A stretch of DNA of 64,000 nucleotides, taken from the NCBI GenBank assembly GCA_965225955.1, contig CBDDBX010000038.1, forward strand, positions 51,648 to 115,647, in the 5' to 3' direction. Position 1 is the stretch's first letter, and every line of letters starts with the position of its first letter. The stretch is from CBDDBX01 sp965225955. GTDB taxonomy: Bacteria > Acidobacteriota > Aminicenantia > UBA2199. Under the pieces are notes generated by a model. That model did no database searches, was not told the origin of the DNA, and saw nothing but the letters and a program-made list of their open reading frames with translations. A program made the position numbers and the translations under genes. Positions 45,131-53,800 of this stretch are shown here, piece by piece.

Positions 45131-46513
45131 ATGGATGTAATTATAAATATTTCGAACTATATGGTGGGAAGTCTTATTCTTCTAATGGGAATACTGGCTG
45201 TTGACAGTACAATAAGAGAAAAAGAGTGGCGTGCTTTCTGTATTTCACTGCCTGGAGTTTTAACAGGAGTTTCTGTTTTTGTCTTTCTTATTATGGAAGG
45301 AGAGAAATACAGAGAGCTTAATATGTATTTCCTTTTAACACTATTTATAACCGGAGTTGTATCTCTTACTCCTTTCCGCTTCTTTAAACCTGCTGTAAAA
45401 GATATGACAGATGTCTCCCTCTTTGATGAGAGGGACCATATGTTTGCCCGTAATGCTCTTAAGGATTGTGATGAGAATTACAGAGAGTATTATGAAGAGA
45501 ATAAGGATAAACTTGAGCATGATAAGAGGCTTCATGCCAAAGAGGATCTGGAGCACCCATCCCAGTTGTACTACGATAAATACCATACACCGATTTTTGA
45601 AGCTGCCTTTACATATCTTGACAGAGTAAGATTTGCTTCTGAAGGACCTGTTAAGGAAGAGAAGGTAGATGTTGATCCTGAAAAGCTCACTCATACAGTG
45701 AAAGAGATATGCATGCTTTATGGAGCTGTGGATGTAGGGATTACTGAACTGAAACCCTGGCATTTTTACTCCCATCGGGGGCGCAGAGCTGAAGGGTGGG
45801 GGGAAGAGATTGAGAGGCGTCATAAATATGGAGTATCAATTGTTGTAAAAATGGAGCCGGACCTTATTAAGAAAGCTCCTTCTGTTTCAGCTATTGTTGA
45901 ATCTTCACATCAGTATGTGGAAGCAGGCAAAATAGCAAATGTTGTTGCCCACTACTTAAGGGCTCTGGGATATGACTCCAACGCCAATGTTGATGGTAAT
46001 TATGAGACTTTATGTGTTCCGGTTTCCATAGATTCAGGTATGGGAGTTCTCAGCAGAATGGGACTTCTTATGCACCCTGTCTATGGTCCCTGTGTGAGAA
46101 TCTCTGTAGTTACAACCGATGCTGAACTTCTGACTGATACTCCGGCAGATTTCGCCTATATGGAAGATTTCTGTCGTATCTGTAAGAAATGTGCTCATAA
46201 CTGTCCCACAAAATCTATACCGGAAGGGGAGGAACCAGAAGGAGAACGTGGATTCAGGCACTGGCACATAGATCAGGAGAAGTGTTTCGCTTTGTGGAAA
46301 AGTGTTGGTACAGACTGTGGTTTCTGTATTAGTGTCTGTCCATATACCAAACCCAATACTCTATTCCATACTATTGTAAGATTCTTTATTTCCAGAAATC
46401 CTGTAAACAGAAGAATCGCTCTCTTTTTTGATGATCTTCTTTATGGAAGAAGGATGAAAATTCCTCAGCATAACCCTGTAAAGATTATAGATAGATATTC
46501 TGTAAAAAAATGA
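45131..46513 (+). CDS. Membrane-linked reductive-dehalogenase-like Fe-S protein
   Basis: A 460-residue protein with three hydrophobic segments at about 8-26, 35-56 and 62-80. A domain like the cobalamin-dependent reductive dehalogenase/epoxyqueuosine reductase superfamily follows (about 185-455). Visible parts are 'KLTHTVKEICMLYGAVDVGI', 'YGVSIVVKMEPDLIKKAP', 'GMGVLSRMGLLMHPVYGP' and two 4Fe-4S motifs 'CRICKKCAHNCPTKSIP' (about 346) and 'CFALWKSVGTDCGFCISVCPYTKPN' (about 384-410). No Tat signal is present. Epoxyqueuosine reductase has no membrane segments, so this is not QueG. It is 27 bp after UPF0280 in the homocysteine operon and could be its electron donor. Confidence 0.78.
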   Translation: MDVIINISNYMVGSLILLMGILAVDSTIREKEWRAFCISLPGVLTGVSVFVFLIMEGEKYRELNMYFLLTLFITGVVSLTPFRFFKPAVKDMTDVSLFDERDHMFARNALKDCDENYREYYEENKDKLEHDKRLHAKEDLEHPSQLYYDKYHTPIFEAAFTYLDRVRFASEGPVKEEKVDVDPEKLTHTVKEICMLYGAVDVGITELKPWHFYSHRGRRAEGWGEEIERRHKYGVSIVVKMEPDLIKKAPSVSAIVESSHQYVEAGKIANVVAHYLRALGYDSNANVDGNYETLCVPVSIDSGMGVLSRMGLLMHPVYGPCVRISVVTTDAELLTDTPADFAYMEDFCRICKKCAHNCPTKSIPEGEEPEGERGFRHWHIDQEKCFALWKSVGTDCGFCISVCPYTKPNTLFHTIVRFFISRNPVNRRIALFFDDLLYGRRMKIPQHNPVKIIDRYSVKK

Positions 46514-46728
46514 AAAAAAACATTGCATTCCGGGGCTCTATCTATTAAAATCATTACAAGAAAAATGAAAGAAAAAACGCAGATTATATTTAGAAGAGAG
46601 ATGGTGGCAAACAGTGACACCCCTTTTGCTTCATAATCAGCAATTATCAATATTTCTTTCCAATTCCTATTTATTTTGTTTTTTTAAACAGAGTCTAATA
46701 TTAATTCAAAAAAATAGAGGAGCCATAA
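46514..46728. other. Intergenic region upstream of pyrBI
   Basis: AT-rich 215 bp ending in a T-rich stretch just before pyrBI. A small frame at 46565-46636 (23 codons) lies in it but has no strong ribosome site. It resembles the position of pyrL-type leader peptides, yet no attenuator hairpin is obvious, so control is undetermined. GAGGAG precedes the pyrBI ATG. Confidence 0.35.
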
Positions 46729-48345
46729 ATGCACAAAAACGTTTTTAAAGAGAGATCTCTCTGTATATCTTCAGATTTTTCCCTTGACGAACTAAACTAT
46801 CTTTATGATATGGGAAGGGAACTTAAAGAAGCCTGGTACCACCAGGGGCCTGACAGGCAGGAAAAGCTTGCTAAATTCAGGATCAACAGTCCTCATACCA
46901 ATGATATGATGGACCCGGATTTCGGTATTTATGACGCCTTTTTTGAACCCAGCACAAGAACAGATCACTCTACAAAGAATGCTGCAAGGTTTCACTTTGT
47001 AAAACATCTGGTTTTTGAGCCCGGTAAGTCATCACTTAATAAAGAAGAGAGTTATGCTGACACCTTTATGACTCTTGCAGGGTACTATAATAAGATTTTT
47101 GTTCTCCGAACAAAACTGGAAGGTGTATGCAGATGGCTCAGTATGAAAGGCAGAGAGTTTTATGAGCAGGGAAAACTGGAGTTTGTTCCGGCATTTATCA
47201 ATGCAGGAGACGGGAAGCATGAGCATCCTACTCAGGAACTTCTGGATGAGTTCTCTTTCCTTGAAGATAATAACTGGTCAAGAGAGAATATTCACATTGC
47301 ACTTATTGGGGATCTCCTCCATGGCCGTACTGTTCACTCAAAAGCTTCAGGTCTTAAGATATTCAAAAATGTAAAAGTTGACCTGGTTGCTCCTGAACAG
47401 ATTCAGATGCCTCCTTACTATGTTGATAAGATGAGGGATAACGGCTATGAAGTCAGATTCTTTGAATCTCTTGAAGAGTATTATGCTTCCGGTGATGTTG
47501 CTACAAAACAGTACTTCACAAGACCTCAGCTTGAAAGAATGGGGGATGAGATTATCAAAATCCAGGATCAGCTCAGAAACAAGGTTATTTTCAGAAAAGA
47601 TTTTCTGAATCTTCTACCTGAAAATACATACTTCTACCATCCTTTCCCAAGACACAGAGTTCACCCTACAATTCCTGAATTTGTAGATACTCTGCCTCTT
47701 AATCACTATATGGAGCAGTCAAATAACGGTAAAATCATGAGAATAATCCTTATGTCAGCACTGGCAGGGAGAATCGGTAACGATTTTACTGGTAAAACAA
47801 ATGAAAAAACAGCATATAGCGATGAGTTTATTAAAAATGTCACACCAGATGTAACTAAACTGAAAATTCTTAAAGAAGGTATAAATCCTCTGGAGAATGG
47901 TGTTGTAATTGATCATGTTTCAAGAGGCGGAACCTGCCCTGAAAAAATCTGGGATTACCTTTTCAAAATAATGGGAACAATGGACTTCATCAAAGAAAAT
48001 GGTTCCTGTCATGTAGGGGAGTCAAAAGCTGATGGTGCTTATAAAGGCATTATTTTTCTGCCTAAATCAAAAGGGCTTACAGATAGTCAGCTCAGGAAGC
48101 TCTCTGCTATTACCGGTGGCTGTACTGTTAATCGCATCGAAGATAATTCCATTGCAAGGAAGATGAGACTTTCTCTGCCTCCAAAAGTTTACGGTATTGA
48201 AGGCACAGGGTGTTCAAATCAGAACTGTATTTCCCACCATTCACACCTGCAGAATGTTCCAGCAGAATTTGTGACCTTGAAAAATGGTCAGCTTTCATGT
48301 ATTTATTGTGATACTCCACATGAATTTAGAAAAATATGGATTTAA
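46729..48345 (+). CDS. pyrBI: Fused aspartate carbamoyltransferase catalytic and regulatory chains
   Basis: A 538-residue fusion of PyrB and PyrI that makes carbamoyl-aspartate in pyrimidine synthesis. Catalytic parts: carbamoyl phosphate loop 'EPSTRTDHSTKNAARF' (about 67), 'HPTQELLDEF' (about 165), and 'GDLLHGRTVHS' (about 193-203). After about residue 375 the PyrI part follows, ending with the zinc-binding cysteines 'GCSNQNCISHHS' and 'CIYC' (C-x4-C ... C-x2-C). I know fusions of this kind from Thermotoga- and Spirochaete-type genomes. The order catalytic-regulatory is the usual one. Confidence 0.93.
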   Translation: MHKNVFKERSLCISSDFSLDELNYLYDMGRELKEAWYHQGPDRQEKLAKFRINSPHTNDMMDPDFGIYDAFFEPSTRTDHSTKNAARFHFVKHLVFEPGKSSLNKEESYADTFMTLAGYYNKIFVLRTKLEGVCRWLSMKGREFYEQGKLEFVPAFINAGDGKHEHPTQELLDEFSFLEDNNWSRENIHIALIGDLLHGRTVHSKASGLKIFKNVKVDLVAPEQIQMPPYYVDKMRDNGYEVRFFESLEEYYASGDVATKQYFTRPQLERMGDEIIKIQDQLRNKVIFRKDFLNLLPENTYFYHPFPRHRVHPTIPEFVDTLPLNHYMEQSNNGKIMRIILMSALAGRIGNDFTGKTNEKTAYSDEFIKNVTPDVTKLKILKEGINPLENGVVIDHVSRGGTCPEKIWDYLFKIMGTMDFIKENGSCHVGESKADGAYKGIIFLPKSKGLTDSQLRKLSAITGGCTVNRIEDNSIARKMRLSLPPKVYGIEGTGCSNQNCISHHSHLQNVPAEFVTLKNGQLSCIYCDTPHEFRKIWI

Positions 48346-48375
48346 TTAAGAGGCTTAATATAAAGGAGATAATAT

Positions 48376-48894
48376 ATGGCTATCGAAAATAAGAAATATG
48401 TTGCTTTTGAATATGTGCTTAAAGACGCAGAAGGTGAACTGATCGAAACTTCTGAAGATTATGGCACAATGGCTTACATTCACGGGCAGGAAATGCTTAT
48501 TCCTGGTCTTGAAGAGGCTATGGCAGGCAAAAATGAAGGTGATTCATTTAAAGTTACAGTAGAACCTGAAAAAGGTTATGGTGACTGGGATGAAGAACTT
48601 GTTACAAGAATTCCTAAAGATCAGTTTGGTGAAGATGCAGCTGAACTTGAACCTGGGATGGAAGTGGAAATTGAAGATGAAGAGAGTGGCGAACTCTATA
48701 TTATGATGGTTGTTGACATTGACGAAGATCAGGTTGTAGTTGATGGAAACCACCCATATGCTGGTGTAACACTCGAATTTGATGTTAAAATCACTGAAGT
48801 TCGTGACGCAACTGAAGAAGATGAAGCACTTTTTGCAGAAGCAGAAAACTGCGAAGATGAAGGTTGTGGTTGCGATTGCGGTTGCAGTAACTAA
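48376..48894 (+). CDS. slyD: SlyD-type FKBP peptidyl-prolyl isomerase
   Basis: A 172-residue cytoplasmic folding helper. The FKBP core includes 'YVLKDAEGELIETSEDYGTM', 'GQEMLIPGLEEAMAGKNEGDSF' and 'PEKGYGDWDEELV' (about 15-80), with the inserted chaperone flap 'LEPGMEVEIEDEESGEL' (about 95-111), and 'VVVDGNHPYAG'. The acidic C-terminus ends in a cysteine-rich metal-binding tail ('CEDEGCGCDCGC') as in SlyD, which delivers nickel to hydrogenases and ureases in other bacteria. It follows pyrBI by 30 bp with its own GGAG site. Confidence 0.93.
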   Translation: MAIENKKYVAFEYVLKDAEGELIETSEDYGTMAYIHGQEMLIPGLEEAMAGKNEGDSFKVTVEPEKGYGDWDEELVTRIPKDQFGEDAAELEPGMEVEIEDEESGELYIMMVVDIDEDQVVVDGNHPYAGVTLEFDVKITEVRDATEEDEALFAEAENCEDEGCGCDCGCSN

Positions 48895-48913
48895 GATTAA
48901 TTCATTAATAGAT

Positions 48914-48944
48914 GTGCAGAAGGAAACTTCTGCACTCTTTTTTT
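48914..48944 (+). terminator. Rho-independent terminator after slyD
   Basis: Stem gtgcagaag / cttctgcac (9 bp) with loop gaaa, followed by tctttttttac. A strong intrinsic terminator 20 bases after the stop. Confidence 0.9.
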
Positions 48945-49035
48945 ACAAAAAAACAGCTCTTAATCAATAGAAACTTATTGACTATAAATTCATTCTGTTA
49001 TATAAAATTTGCATGATCTCTGCAAATAGTCTGTT

Positions 49036-49060
49036 AAGAAAAACATGTTTTTCTTTTTAT
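49036..49060 (+). promoter_or_regulatory. Palindrome upstream of tnaA
   Basis: A perfect 20-bp palindrome aagaaaaaca/tgtttttctt (49036-49055) is followed by ttttat, about 110 bases before the tryptophanase gene. It may act as a weak attenuator or operator. I see no TnaC-like Trp-containing leader peptide. Confidence 0.4.
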
Positions 49061-49165
49061 AACATTTTTACAGATATTACCGACAGAATTGTTATACCCC
49101 CATTCTAAAACTCTCCTTATTTAATCGTGCTTTAAATTCATTAAAAAATTAATAAGGAGAAAAAA

Positions 49166-50542
49166 ATGAAATTACCATACGCAGAACCATATAAAATAAA
49201 AGCTGTTGAAACAATTAAAAAGACTACAAAAGAAGAGAGAGAAGCTTATATTAAAGAAGCAGGTTACAATCTCTTTAATCTGAAAAGTGATGGAGTGTTT
49301 ATCGATCTTCTGACAGATTCAGGTACCGGTGCTATGAGTGATAAGCAGTGGGCTGAAATCATGATAGGAGATGAGAGTTATGCGGGAGCCCGTTCATACT
49401 ATAAGCTGAAAGAAACAGTTAAAGAGCTTCTTGGTTTCGAATATTTCCTGCCTACTCATCAGGGAAGAGCTGCAGAAAATGTACTCTTTTCAGTACTGAT
49501 CAAAGAGGGGCATGTAGTTCCTGGTAACTCACACTTTGATACAACTAAAGGGCATATTGAGTTCAGAAAAGCCAGCGCTGTTGATTGTACTATTGCTGAA
49601 GCTTTTGATCCCCAGTGCATTCACCCTTTTAAAGGAAACCTGGATATTCCCAAATTAACTAAGGTTATTGAAGAACATAAAGCTGAAATTCCTATAGTTA
49701 TTGTTACTATGACCTGTAATTCAGGTGGTGGTCAGCCTGTGTCAATGGAAAACCTGAAAGAGGTTTCTGCACTCTGCAAATCACACAATATCCCTGTAAT
49801 AATTGACTCTGCAAGATATGCGGAAAATGCATACTATATTAAAACCCGTGAAAAAGGTTATGAAGATAAAAGTATTAAAGAGATTATAAAAGAGATCTTC
49901 TCTTATGCTGATGGTATGACTATGAGCAGTAAGAAAGATGGTATCGTTAATATTGGCGGTTTCATTGCTTTAAGAGATGAAGAAATTTTCCGTCAGGCTT
50001 CTACCTTCAATATTATTTATGAAGGATTCGTTACATACGGTGGTATGAGTGGACGTGATATGGGAGCTCTTGCACAGGGTCTTAGAGAAAGTAGTGAATT
50101 TGACTATCTGGAATCACGGATCGAACAGGTGAAATATCTTGGTGAAAAGATTGACTCATACGGTATTCCTGTAATGAAGCCAATTGGTGGTCACGCTGTA
50201 TTTGTTGATGCTCTGAAATTCTTCCCTCACATTCCAAGAGAGGAGTTTCCTGCACAGCTTCTGGGTGTTGAACTCTATATTGAAGGCGGTGTCAGAGGTG
50301 TTGAAATCGGCACACTTCTGGCAGATAGAGATCCTGTAACCAGAGAAAACAGATATCCTGCTCTTGAGCTACTGAGACTGGCAATTCCAAGAAGGGTTTA
50401 TACATATAACCACATGGATTATATTGCTGCATCACTTGCAAATCTCTGGGAAAGAAGAGAGTCTGTAAAAAAAGGTTTCTCAATTGTCAGAGAAGCACCA
50501 ATTATGCGTCACTTTACAGTTGAGCTTGAAAGAGCGAAATAG
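49166..50542 (+). CDS. tnaA: Tryptophanase
   Basis: A 458-residue PLP-dependent beta-eliminating lyase that splits tryptophan into indole, pyruvate and ammonia. The family opening 'YAEPYKIKAVETIKKTT' and the PLP lysine in 'MTMSSKKDGIVNIGG' (about 250-262) are clear. At the substrate-specificity site the sequence is 'GGVRGVEIGTLLADRDP' (about 372-388); tyrosine phenol-lyase has an arginine here ('SMERG' type) while tryptophanase has valine-isoleucine, so tryptophanase is the better call. GGAG lies before the ATG. It stands as a single gene. Other beta-elimination substrates such as cysteine or serine are possible. Confidence 0.9.
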   Translation: MKLPYAEPYKIKAVETIKKTTKEEREAYIKEAGYNLFNLKSDGVFIDLLTDSGTGAMSDKQWAEIMIGDESYAGARSYYKLKETVKELLGFEYFLPTHQGRAAENVLFSVLIKEGHVVPGNSHFDTTKGHIEFRKASAVDCTIAEAFDPQCIHPFKGNLDIPKLTKVIEEHKAEIPIVIVTMTCNSGGGQPVSMENLKEVSALCKSHNIPVIIDSARYAENAYYIKTREKGYEDKSIKEIIKEIFSYADGMTMSSKKDGIVNIGGFIALRDEEIFRQASTFNIIYEGFVTYGGMSGRDMGALAQGLRESSEFDYLESRIEQVKYLGEKIDSYGIPVMKPIGGHAVFVDALKFFPHIPREEFPAQLLGVELYIEGGVRGVEIGTLLADRDPVTRENRYPALELLRLAIPRRVYTYNHMDYIAASLANLWERRESVKKGFSIVREAPIMRHFTVELERAK

Positions 50543-50573
50543 TTTATAACAAAGATAAATTCTATATAAAAAC

Positions 50574-50595
50574 AGGAGCAGAACCCTCTGCTCCT
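50574..50595. terminator. Hairpin downstream of tnaA
   Basis: 8-bp stem aggagcag / ctgctcct with loop aaccct, about 32 bases after the tnaA stop. On the plus strand the following sequence is gattaactta, a poor T-tract. On the minus strand the stem is followed by gtttttata, so it would better terminate antisense transcripts. Confidence 0.6.
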
Positions 50596-50695
50596 GATTA
50601 ACTTATTGTAAATATCGTAATAAGCCGGAGAGGCATATATTAAACTAATGCTTTACGGTTATGGGAAGTTGTGATAAGATTCCCCCAGGTGAAAT

Positions 50696-50923
50696 ATGGC
50701 TATATCTCAATGTTTTCTGTGTGTACATTATAAGAAGGATCTGAAGTGCAGAGCTTTTCCGAGAGGAATTCCCAAAAGAATTCTTTATGGTGGCTTTGAT
50801 CATAAGGAGAAGTACCCTCATCAGCAGGGAGATATAGTTTTCGAGGCTGCAAACAGGCCTTCAAGAGCTGAAAGAAGAAAGAAACTACAGGAGAATAATA
50901 AAGATGGAACTAACAGGAACTGA
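50696..50923 (+). CDS. Small conserved-looking protein of unknown function
   Basis: A 75-residue basic protein with no recognised domain. It has cysteines in 'CFLCVHYKKDLKCRAFP' (C-x2-C-x8-C) that could bind a metal, followed by 'GIPKRILYGGFDH' and a lysine/arginine-rich tail. Upstream lies a run of purines (CCCCCAGGTGAAAT...) as ribosome site. Its last 20 bases overlap the start of yhbY, so it is probably translated as the first gene of the yhbY-arfB-methyltransferase group. I vaguely recall similar short proteins annotated as hypothetical in several phyla. Confidence 0.65.
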   Translation: MAISQCFLCVHYKKDLKCRAFPRGIPKRILYGGFDHKEKYPHQQGDIVFEAANRPSRAERRKKLQENNKDGTNRN

Positions 50924-51200
50924 AAAAAAGCACCTTCGCGGACTGGCGCATGCAGTTAAACCGACTGCTTTTGTTGGAAAAAACGGTATAACTCCTGAAC
51001 TTATGGAAGCTGTAGAAATAGCTCTTGGTGCTCATGAACTGGTTAAAGTAAAATTTACCGATTATAAAGAAGACCGTAAACCACTATCAGCAGAGATAGC
51101 TGAAAAATCAAAGTCAGTACTCTGTGGGGTTATAGGTAATAACGCTATCCTTTACAGAATGCATCCTGATAAGGAGAAGCGTAAAATCAAACTCTCCTGA
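50904..51200 (+). CDS. yhbY: YhbY/CRS1-domain RNA-binding protein
   Basis: A 98-residue protein composed of a single CRM domain, as in YhbY, which binds pre-50S ribosomal RNA. 'GTEKKHLRGLAHAVKPTAFVGKNGIT' (about 3-28) includes the GxxG RNA-binding loop region and 'LCGVIGNNAILYR' (about 75) is the closing strand. It overlaps the small gene upstream and is 4 bp from arfB. Confidence 0.9.
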   Translation: MELTGTEKKHLRGLAHAVKPTAFVGKNGITPELMEAVEIALGAHELVKVKFTDYKEDRKPLSAEIAEKSKSVLCGVIGNNAILYRMHPDKEKRKIKLS

Positions 51201-51204
51201 TCCG

Positions 51205-51642
51205 GTGATTATCCAAAGGGGAAACCGTAAGGTTGAAATTGACAACTCTCTTATAAAGGAGAAGTTTATACATTCAGGAGGCCCGGGAGGGCAGAATGTT
51301 AATAAGGTTGCAACTGCTGTGCAACTAAGATTTGATTTGGGGAACTGTACCTGTTTTTCAGCATCAGAGAAAGATAAGATCAGAATTGCTGCAGGAAGCC
51401 GTCTTACTCAGGATCAGATTATCGTAATTGATTCAAGAGTTCACCGTAAAAGAGAGATGAACCGGGAAGCTGCTGTTAACAGATTGAGGGAAATTCTTCT
51501 CGAAGGGTTTAAAAAGAAACCCCGGCGGATACCTACAAAGCCAGGAAAAGCTGCTGTTGCAAGAAGACTGGATAGTAAAAAGAAAGATAAATTAAGAAAA
51601 GAGATGAGAAAAAAGATATCCCCGGGAAGCAAATATGAGTAG
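51205..51642 (+). CDS. arfB: ArfB-type alternative ribosome-rescue factor
   Basis: A 145-residue protein with a class I release-factor core. The GGQ motif is in 'SGGPGGQNVNKV' (about 26-37) and the basic C-terminal tail (about 105-145, 'KKPRRIPTKPGKAAVARRLDSKKK' region) is typical of ArfB/YaeJ, which hydrolyses peptidyl-tRNA on stalled ribosomes. The start is GTG at 51205 with no strong ribosome site, so it is likely coupled to yhbY, which ends 4 bp earlier. It overlaps the methyltransferase gene by 8 bp. Confidence 0.9.
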   Translation: MIIQRGNRKVEIDNSLIKEKFIHSGGPGGQNVNKVATAVQLRFDLGNCTCFSASEKDKIRIAAGSRLTQDQIIVIDSRVHRKREMNREAAVNRLREILLEGFKKKPRRIPTKPGKAAVARRLDSKKKDKLRKEMRKKISPGSKYE

Positions 51643-52636
51643 TGAATTTAAAACCTTAATTGAAGATGCTCTTAATAACAGAAAGGCATTTTTTGAGAAT
51701 ATGAGTGGTGAGAATACTGACTGCTACAGATTATTTCATGGAGTTGCTGAAGGTTATCCGGGACTTACTGTAGATAGATATGGTACACAGATTATAGTTC
51801 AGACATTCAGAACAGATCTTGATACAGATTCTGTAAAAAATATCTTTCATACTGTGGAAGAATATTTTGATGCAAGGTTCTCTCTTTTCTACAACCACAG
51901 AGAGGGCAAATTTCCAAAACCAGTCATTGAACCTGAAGGTGAAACAAAGGATATATGTTTTGAAAGAGGTATAAAATTTGTAACACAAGGCAATCATGGA
52001 GGTCTTGACCCACTCCATTTTCTGGATCTCAGAGCCGGGCGCAACTATATTCAGAGCAATTGTCAGAATAAATCTTTTCTTAATCTCTTCTCATACACCT
52101 GTAGTGCTGGTGTTGTTGCAGTTGCAGGTGGAGCTTCGGAAGTATGGAATATAGATTTCTCAAGAAAATGGCTCTCTTATGGAAAAGAGAATCTTCTTCT
52201 TAATAATTACGATATGAGAGATATGAAACTTATTAAAGAAGATTTCTTTCCTGTTACAAGACAGTTATCAGGCCTTGGTATGAGAGGACGGGCAAGAAAG
52301 ATAAAATATACAAAACTGATGCCTAAAAAGTTTGACATGGTACTACTCGATCCTCCTACATATACAAAGAGTAAATTTTTCTCAGTTGATATAGTCGGGG
52401 ATTACCAATCTCTTTTTAAACCTTCACTTCTCTCTCTTAAAAAGGGAGGAGAGATTATTTGTACAAATCACTCAGCTCTGGTGGATTATGATGAGTGGAT
52501 TGATGCACTTAAATCCTGTGCGGAAAAGGCTGAGATGCCTCTCAAATCAATCAGGCAGATTGAACCCGATCCGGATTTTCCAAGTTTTGACGGAAAGTTT
52601 CCTCTGAAAATAGCAATCTGCTCTACTTATGAGTAG
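51635..52636 (+). CDS. RlmI/RlmK-like class I SAM methyltransferase
   Basis: A 333-residue RNA methyltransferase-like protein. It has the family motifs 'GYPGLTVDRYG' (about 40), 'FLDLRAGRNYIQ' (about 128), 'FLNLFSYTCSAGVVA' (about 147; SAM motif I), 'DFS..W' and catalytic 'LLDPPTYTKSK' (about 233). It most resembles RlmI-type (m5C1962) or the C-terminal RlmK part, but the PUA domain of RlmI is not evident, so specificity is uncertain. It is translationally coupled to arfB and converges with trmB, overlapping its end by 10 bp. Confidence 0.83.
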   Translation: MSSEFKTLIEDALNNRKAFFENMSGENTDCYRLFHGVAEGYPGLTVDRYGTQIIVQTFRTDLDTDSVKNIFHTVEEYFDARFSLFYNHREGKFPKPVIEPEGETKDICFERGIKFVTQGNHGGLDPLHFLDLRAGRNYIQSNCQNKSFLNLFSYTCSAGVVAVAGGASEVWNIDFSRKWLSYGKENLLLNNYDMRDMKLIKEDFFPVTRQLSGLGMRGRARKIKYTKLMPKKFDMVLLDPPTYTKSKFFSVDIVGDYQSLFKPSLLSLKKGGEIICTNHSALVDYDEWIDALKSCAEKAEMPLKSIRQIEPDPDFPSFDGKFPLKIAICSTYE

Positions 52637-53307
52637 AAAATAAGCTCTTTTTTGCTTACCCCAAGCTCACGAAACATCTGTTCAAAGAAAGTTTCATGTC
52701 CCGGTAAAGACGGCAGAACAGTGTTGTGGGATTCAGATTTAAACCCAAGTTCTTTTATAAGTACTGATAAATCATCATAGTAGTCCTGATTATCTGTTTT
52801 GAACCATATAAAGCCACCAGGTACCAGCTTCTCTTTAAGAAGTTCAAGAAATTTACTGTTTATAAGTCTCCTCTTTCTCTTTGCTTCCTTAATCCATGGG
52901 TCAGGATAAAAAACTGTAACACCCTCAATTGAGTTGTCCGGTACAATTGAGAAAAAATCTTTAGCATCAGCAATTACTGTGAGACAGTTATCAAGATCTC
53001 TATTGATAATCTTTCTTGAAGATTTAACAACTCTCTTGTATTTAATATCAATACCAATGAAATTGGTCTCTTTATTGTTCTCTGCAAGCTCTATAAGTGT
53101 AGCTCCCAGATAGCAGCCAATTTCTATAACAACGCTTTTATTGTTATTGAACAGTACGCCATTTAACTCTCTAAGCTCTTTAGATGTGAATATGTGGGTC
53201 TTAAGTTCAGCTGCTTCGTGCAGGTAGGGGTTTGAAGGTAGAGGTTTATCGTCTCTCTTTTCTCTTAGCCAGTCCAGATAAGTTCCGTAAGTTGTTCTGT
53301 TTTCCAT
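52627..53307 (-). CDS. trmB: tRNA (guanine-N7)-methyltransferase TrmB
   Basis: A 226-residue methyltransferase that makes m7G46 in tRNA. Visible motifs: 'VIEIGCYLGATLIELAE' (SAM motif I, about 62), 'FIGIDIKYKRVVKSS', 'VTVFYPDPWIKEAKRKRRLINSKFL' (about 131), the last typical of TrmB (PDPW..KRH.KRR). The C-terminus 'FEQMFRELGV' matches 'FE..F...G.PI'. It overlaps the convergent methyltransferase gene by 10 bp. Confidence 0.9.
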   Translation of the reverse strand: MENRTTYGTYLDWLREKRDDKPLPSNPYLHEAAELKTHIFTSKELRELNGVLFNNNKSVVIEIGCYLGATLIELAENNKETNFIGIDIKYKRVVKSSRKIINRDLDNCLTVIADAKDFFSIVPDNSIEGVTVFYPDPWIKEAKRKRRLINSKFLELLKEKLVPGGFIWFKTDNQDYYDDLSVLIKELGFKSESHNTVLPSLPGHETFFEQMFRELGVSKKELIFYS

Positions 53308-53342
53308 AATTATCCTGATTTAAAACCGGGAGTTTACCATAA

Positions 53343-53795
53343 TCAGACAGTAAAATCCATAATGTAGTTCTCAAGATCTTCGGGAACTATTCTCTCTTCT
53401 GAAATTGTTTTATCAGCAACTGACATACCGACTTCATGAATTGTATTTTTTGATCCCGATACCAGATGGTGCCAGGATGGGAGATCTTTTCTTTCGTGTA
53501 TCAGCCTGTAGGCACAGGTTTGTGGAAGCCATTCAAAATCTTCAGTTGACCGGGGGGAGAGAATGGCACAGTCTTTTACATGATCTGCTCTGTTTTTATA
53601 ATCTCTGCAACTGCAGGAGGTTGAGTCAAAAAGTCTGCAGGACACTGAAGTATAACAGATTTCACCACTGTCTTCGTACTCTATTTTACATAAACAACAC
53701 TTCCCACATCCATCACATAGAGTTTCCCACTCTTCCTGATTAAGCTGGGATAATGATTTTGCTTTCCAGAAATTTTTATTAGTACTACTATTCAC
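53343..53795 (-). CDS. ycgN: YcgN/UPF0260-family cysteine-cluster protein
   Basis: A 150-residue cytoplasmic protein of the YcgN/YkgJ group with cysteine-rich metal-binding segments: 'LCDGCGKCCLCKIEYED' (about 27-42), 'SCRLFDSTSCSCRDY' (about 52) and 'LPQTCAYRLI' (about 90). The family likely binds zinc or Fe-S. It is 5 bp upstream of the PDZ protein gene stop on the same strand. Function is unproven. Confidence 0.85.
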   Translation of the reverse strand: MNSSTNKNFWKAKSLSQLNQEEWETLCDGCGKCCLCKIEYEDSGEICYTSVSCRLFDSTSCSCRDYKNRADHVKDCAILSPRSTEDFEWLPQTCAYRLIHERKDLPSWHHLVSGSKNTIHEVGMSVADKTISEERIVPEDLENYIMDFTV

Positions 53796-53800
53796 AACAA

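Noticed and set aside
45131..46513. Epoxyqueuosine reductase (QueG) call
   Set aside because: Three N-terminal membrane segments and the homocysteine-operon context do not fit QueG.
46565..46636. pyrL-like leader peptide before pyrBI
   Set aside because: No strong ribosome site and no attenuator hairpin.
49166..50542. Tyrosine phenol-lyase call
   Set aside because: Valine-isoleucine at the specificity site instead of the arginine of tyrosine phenol-lyase.
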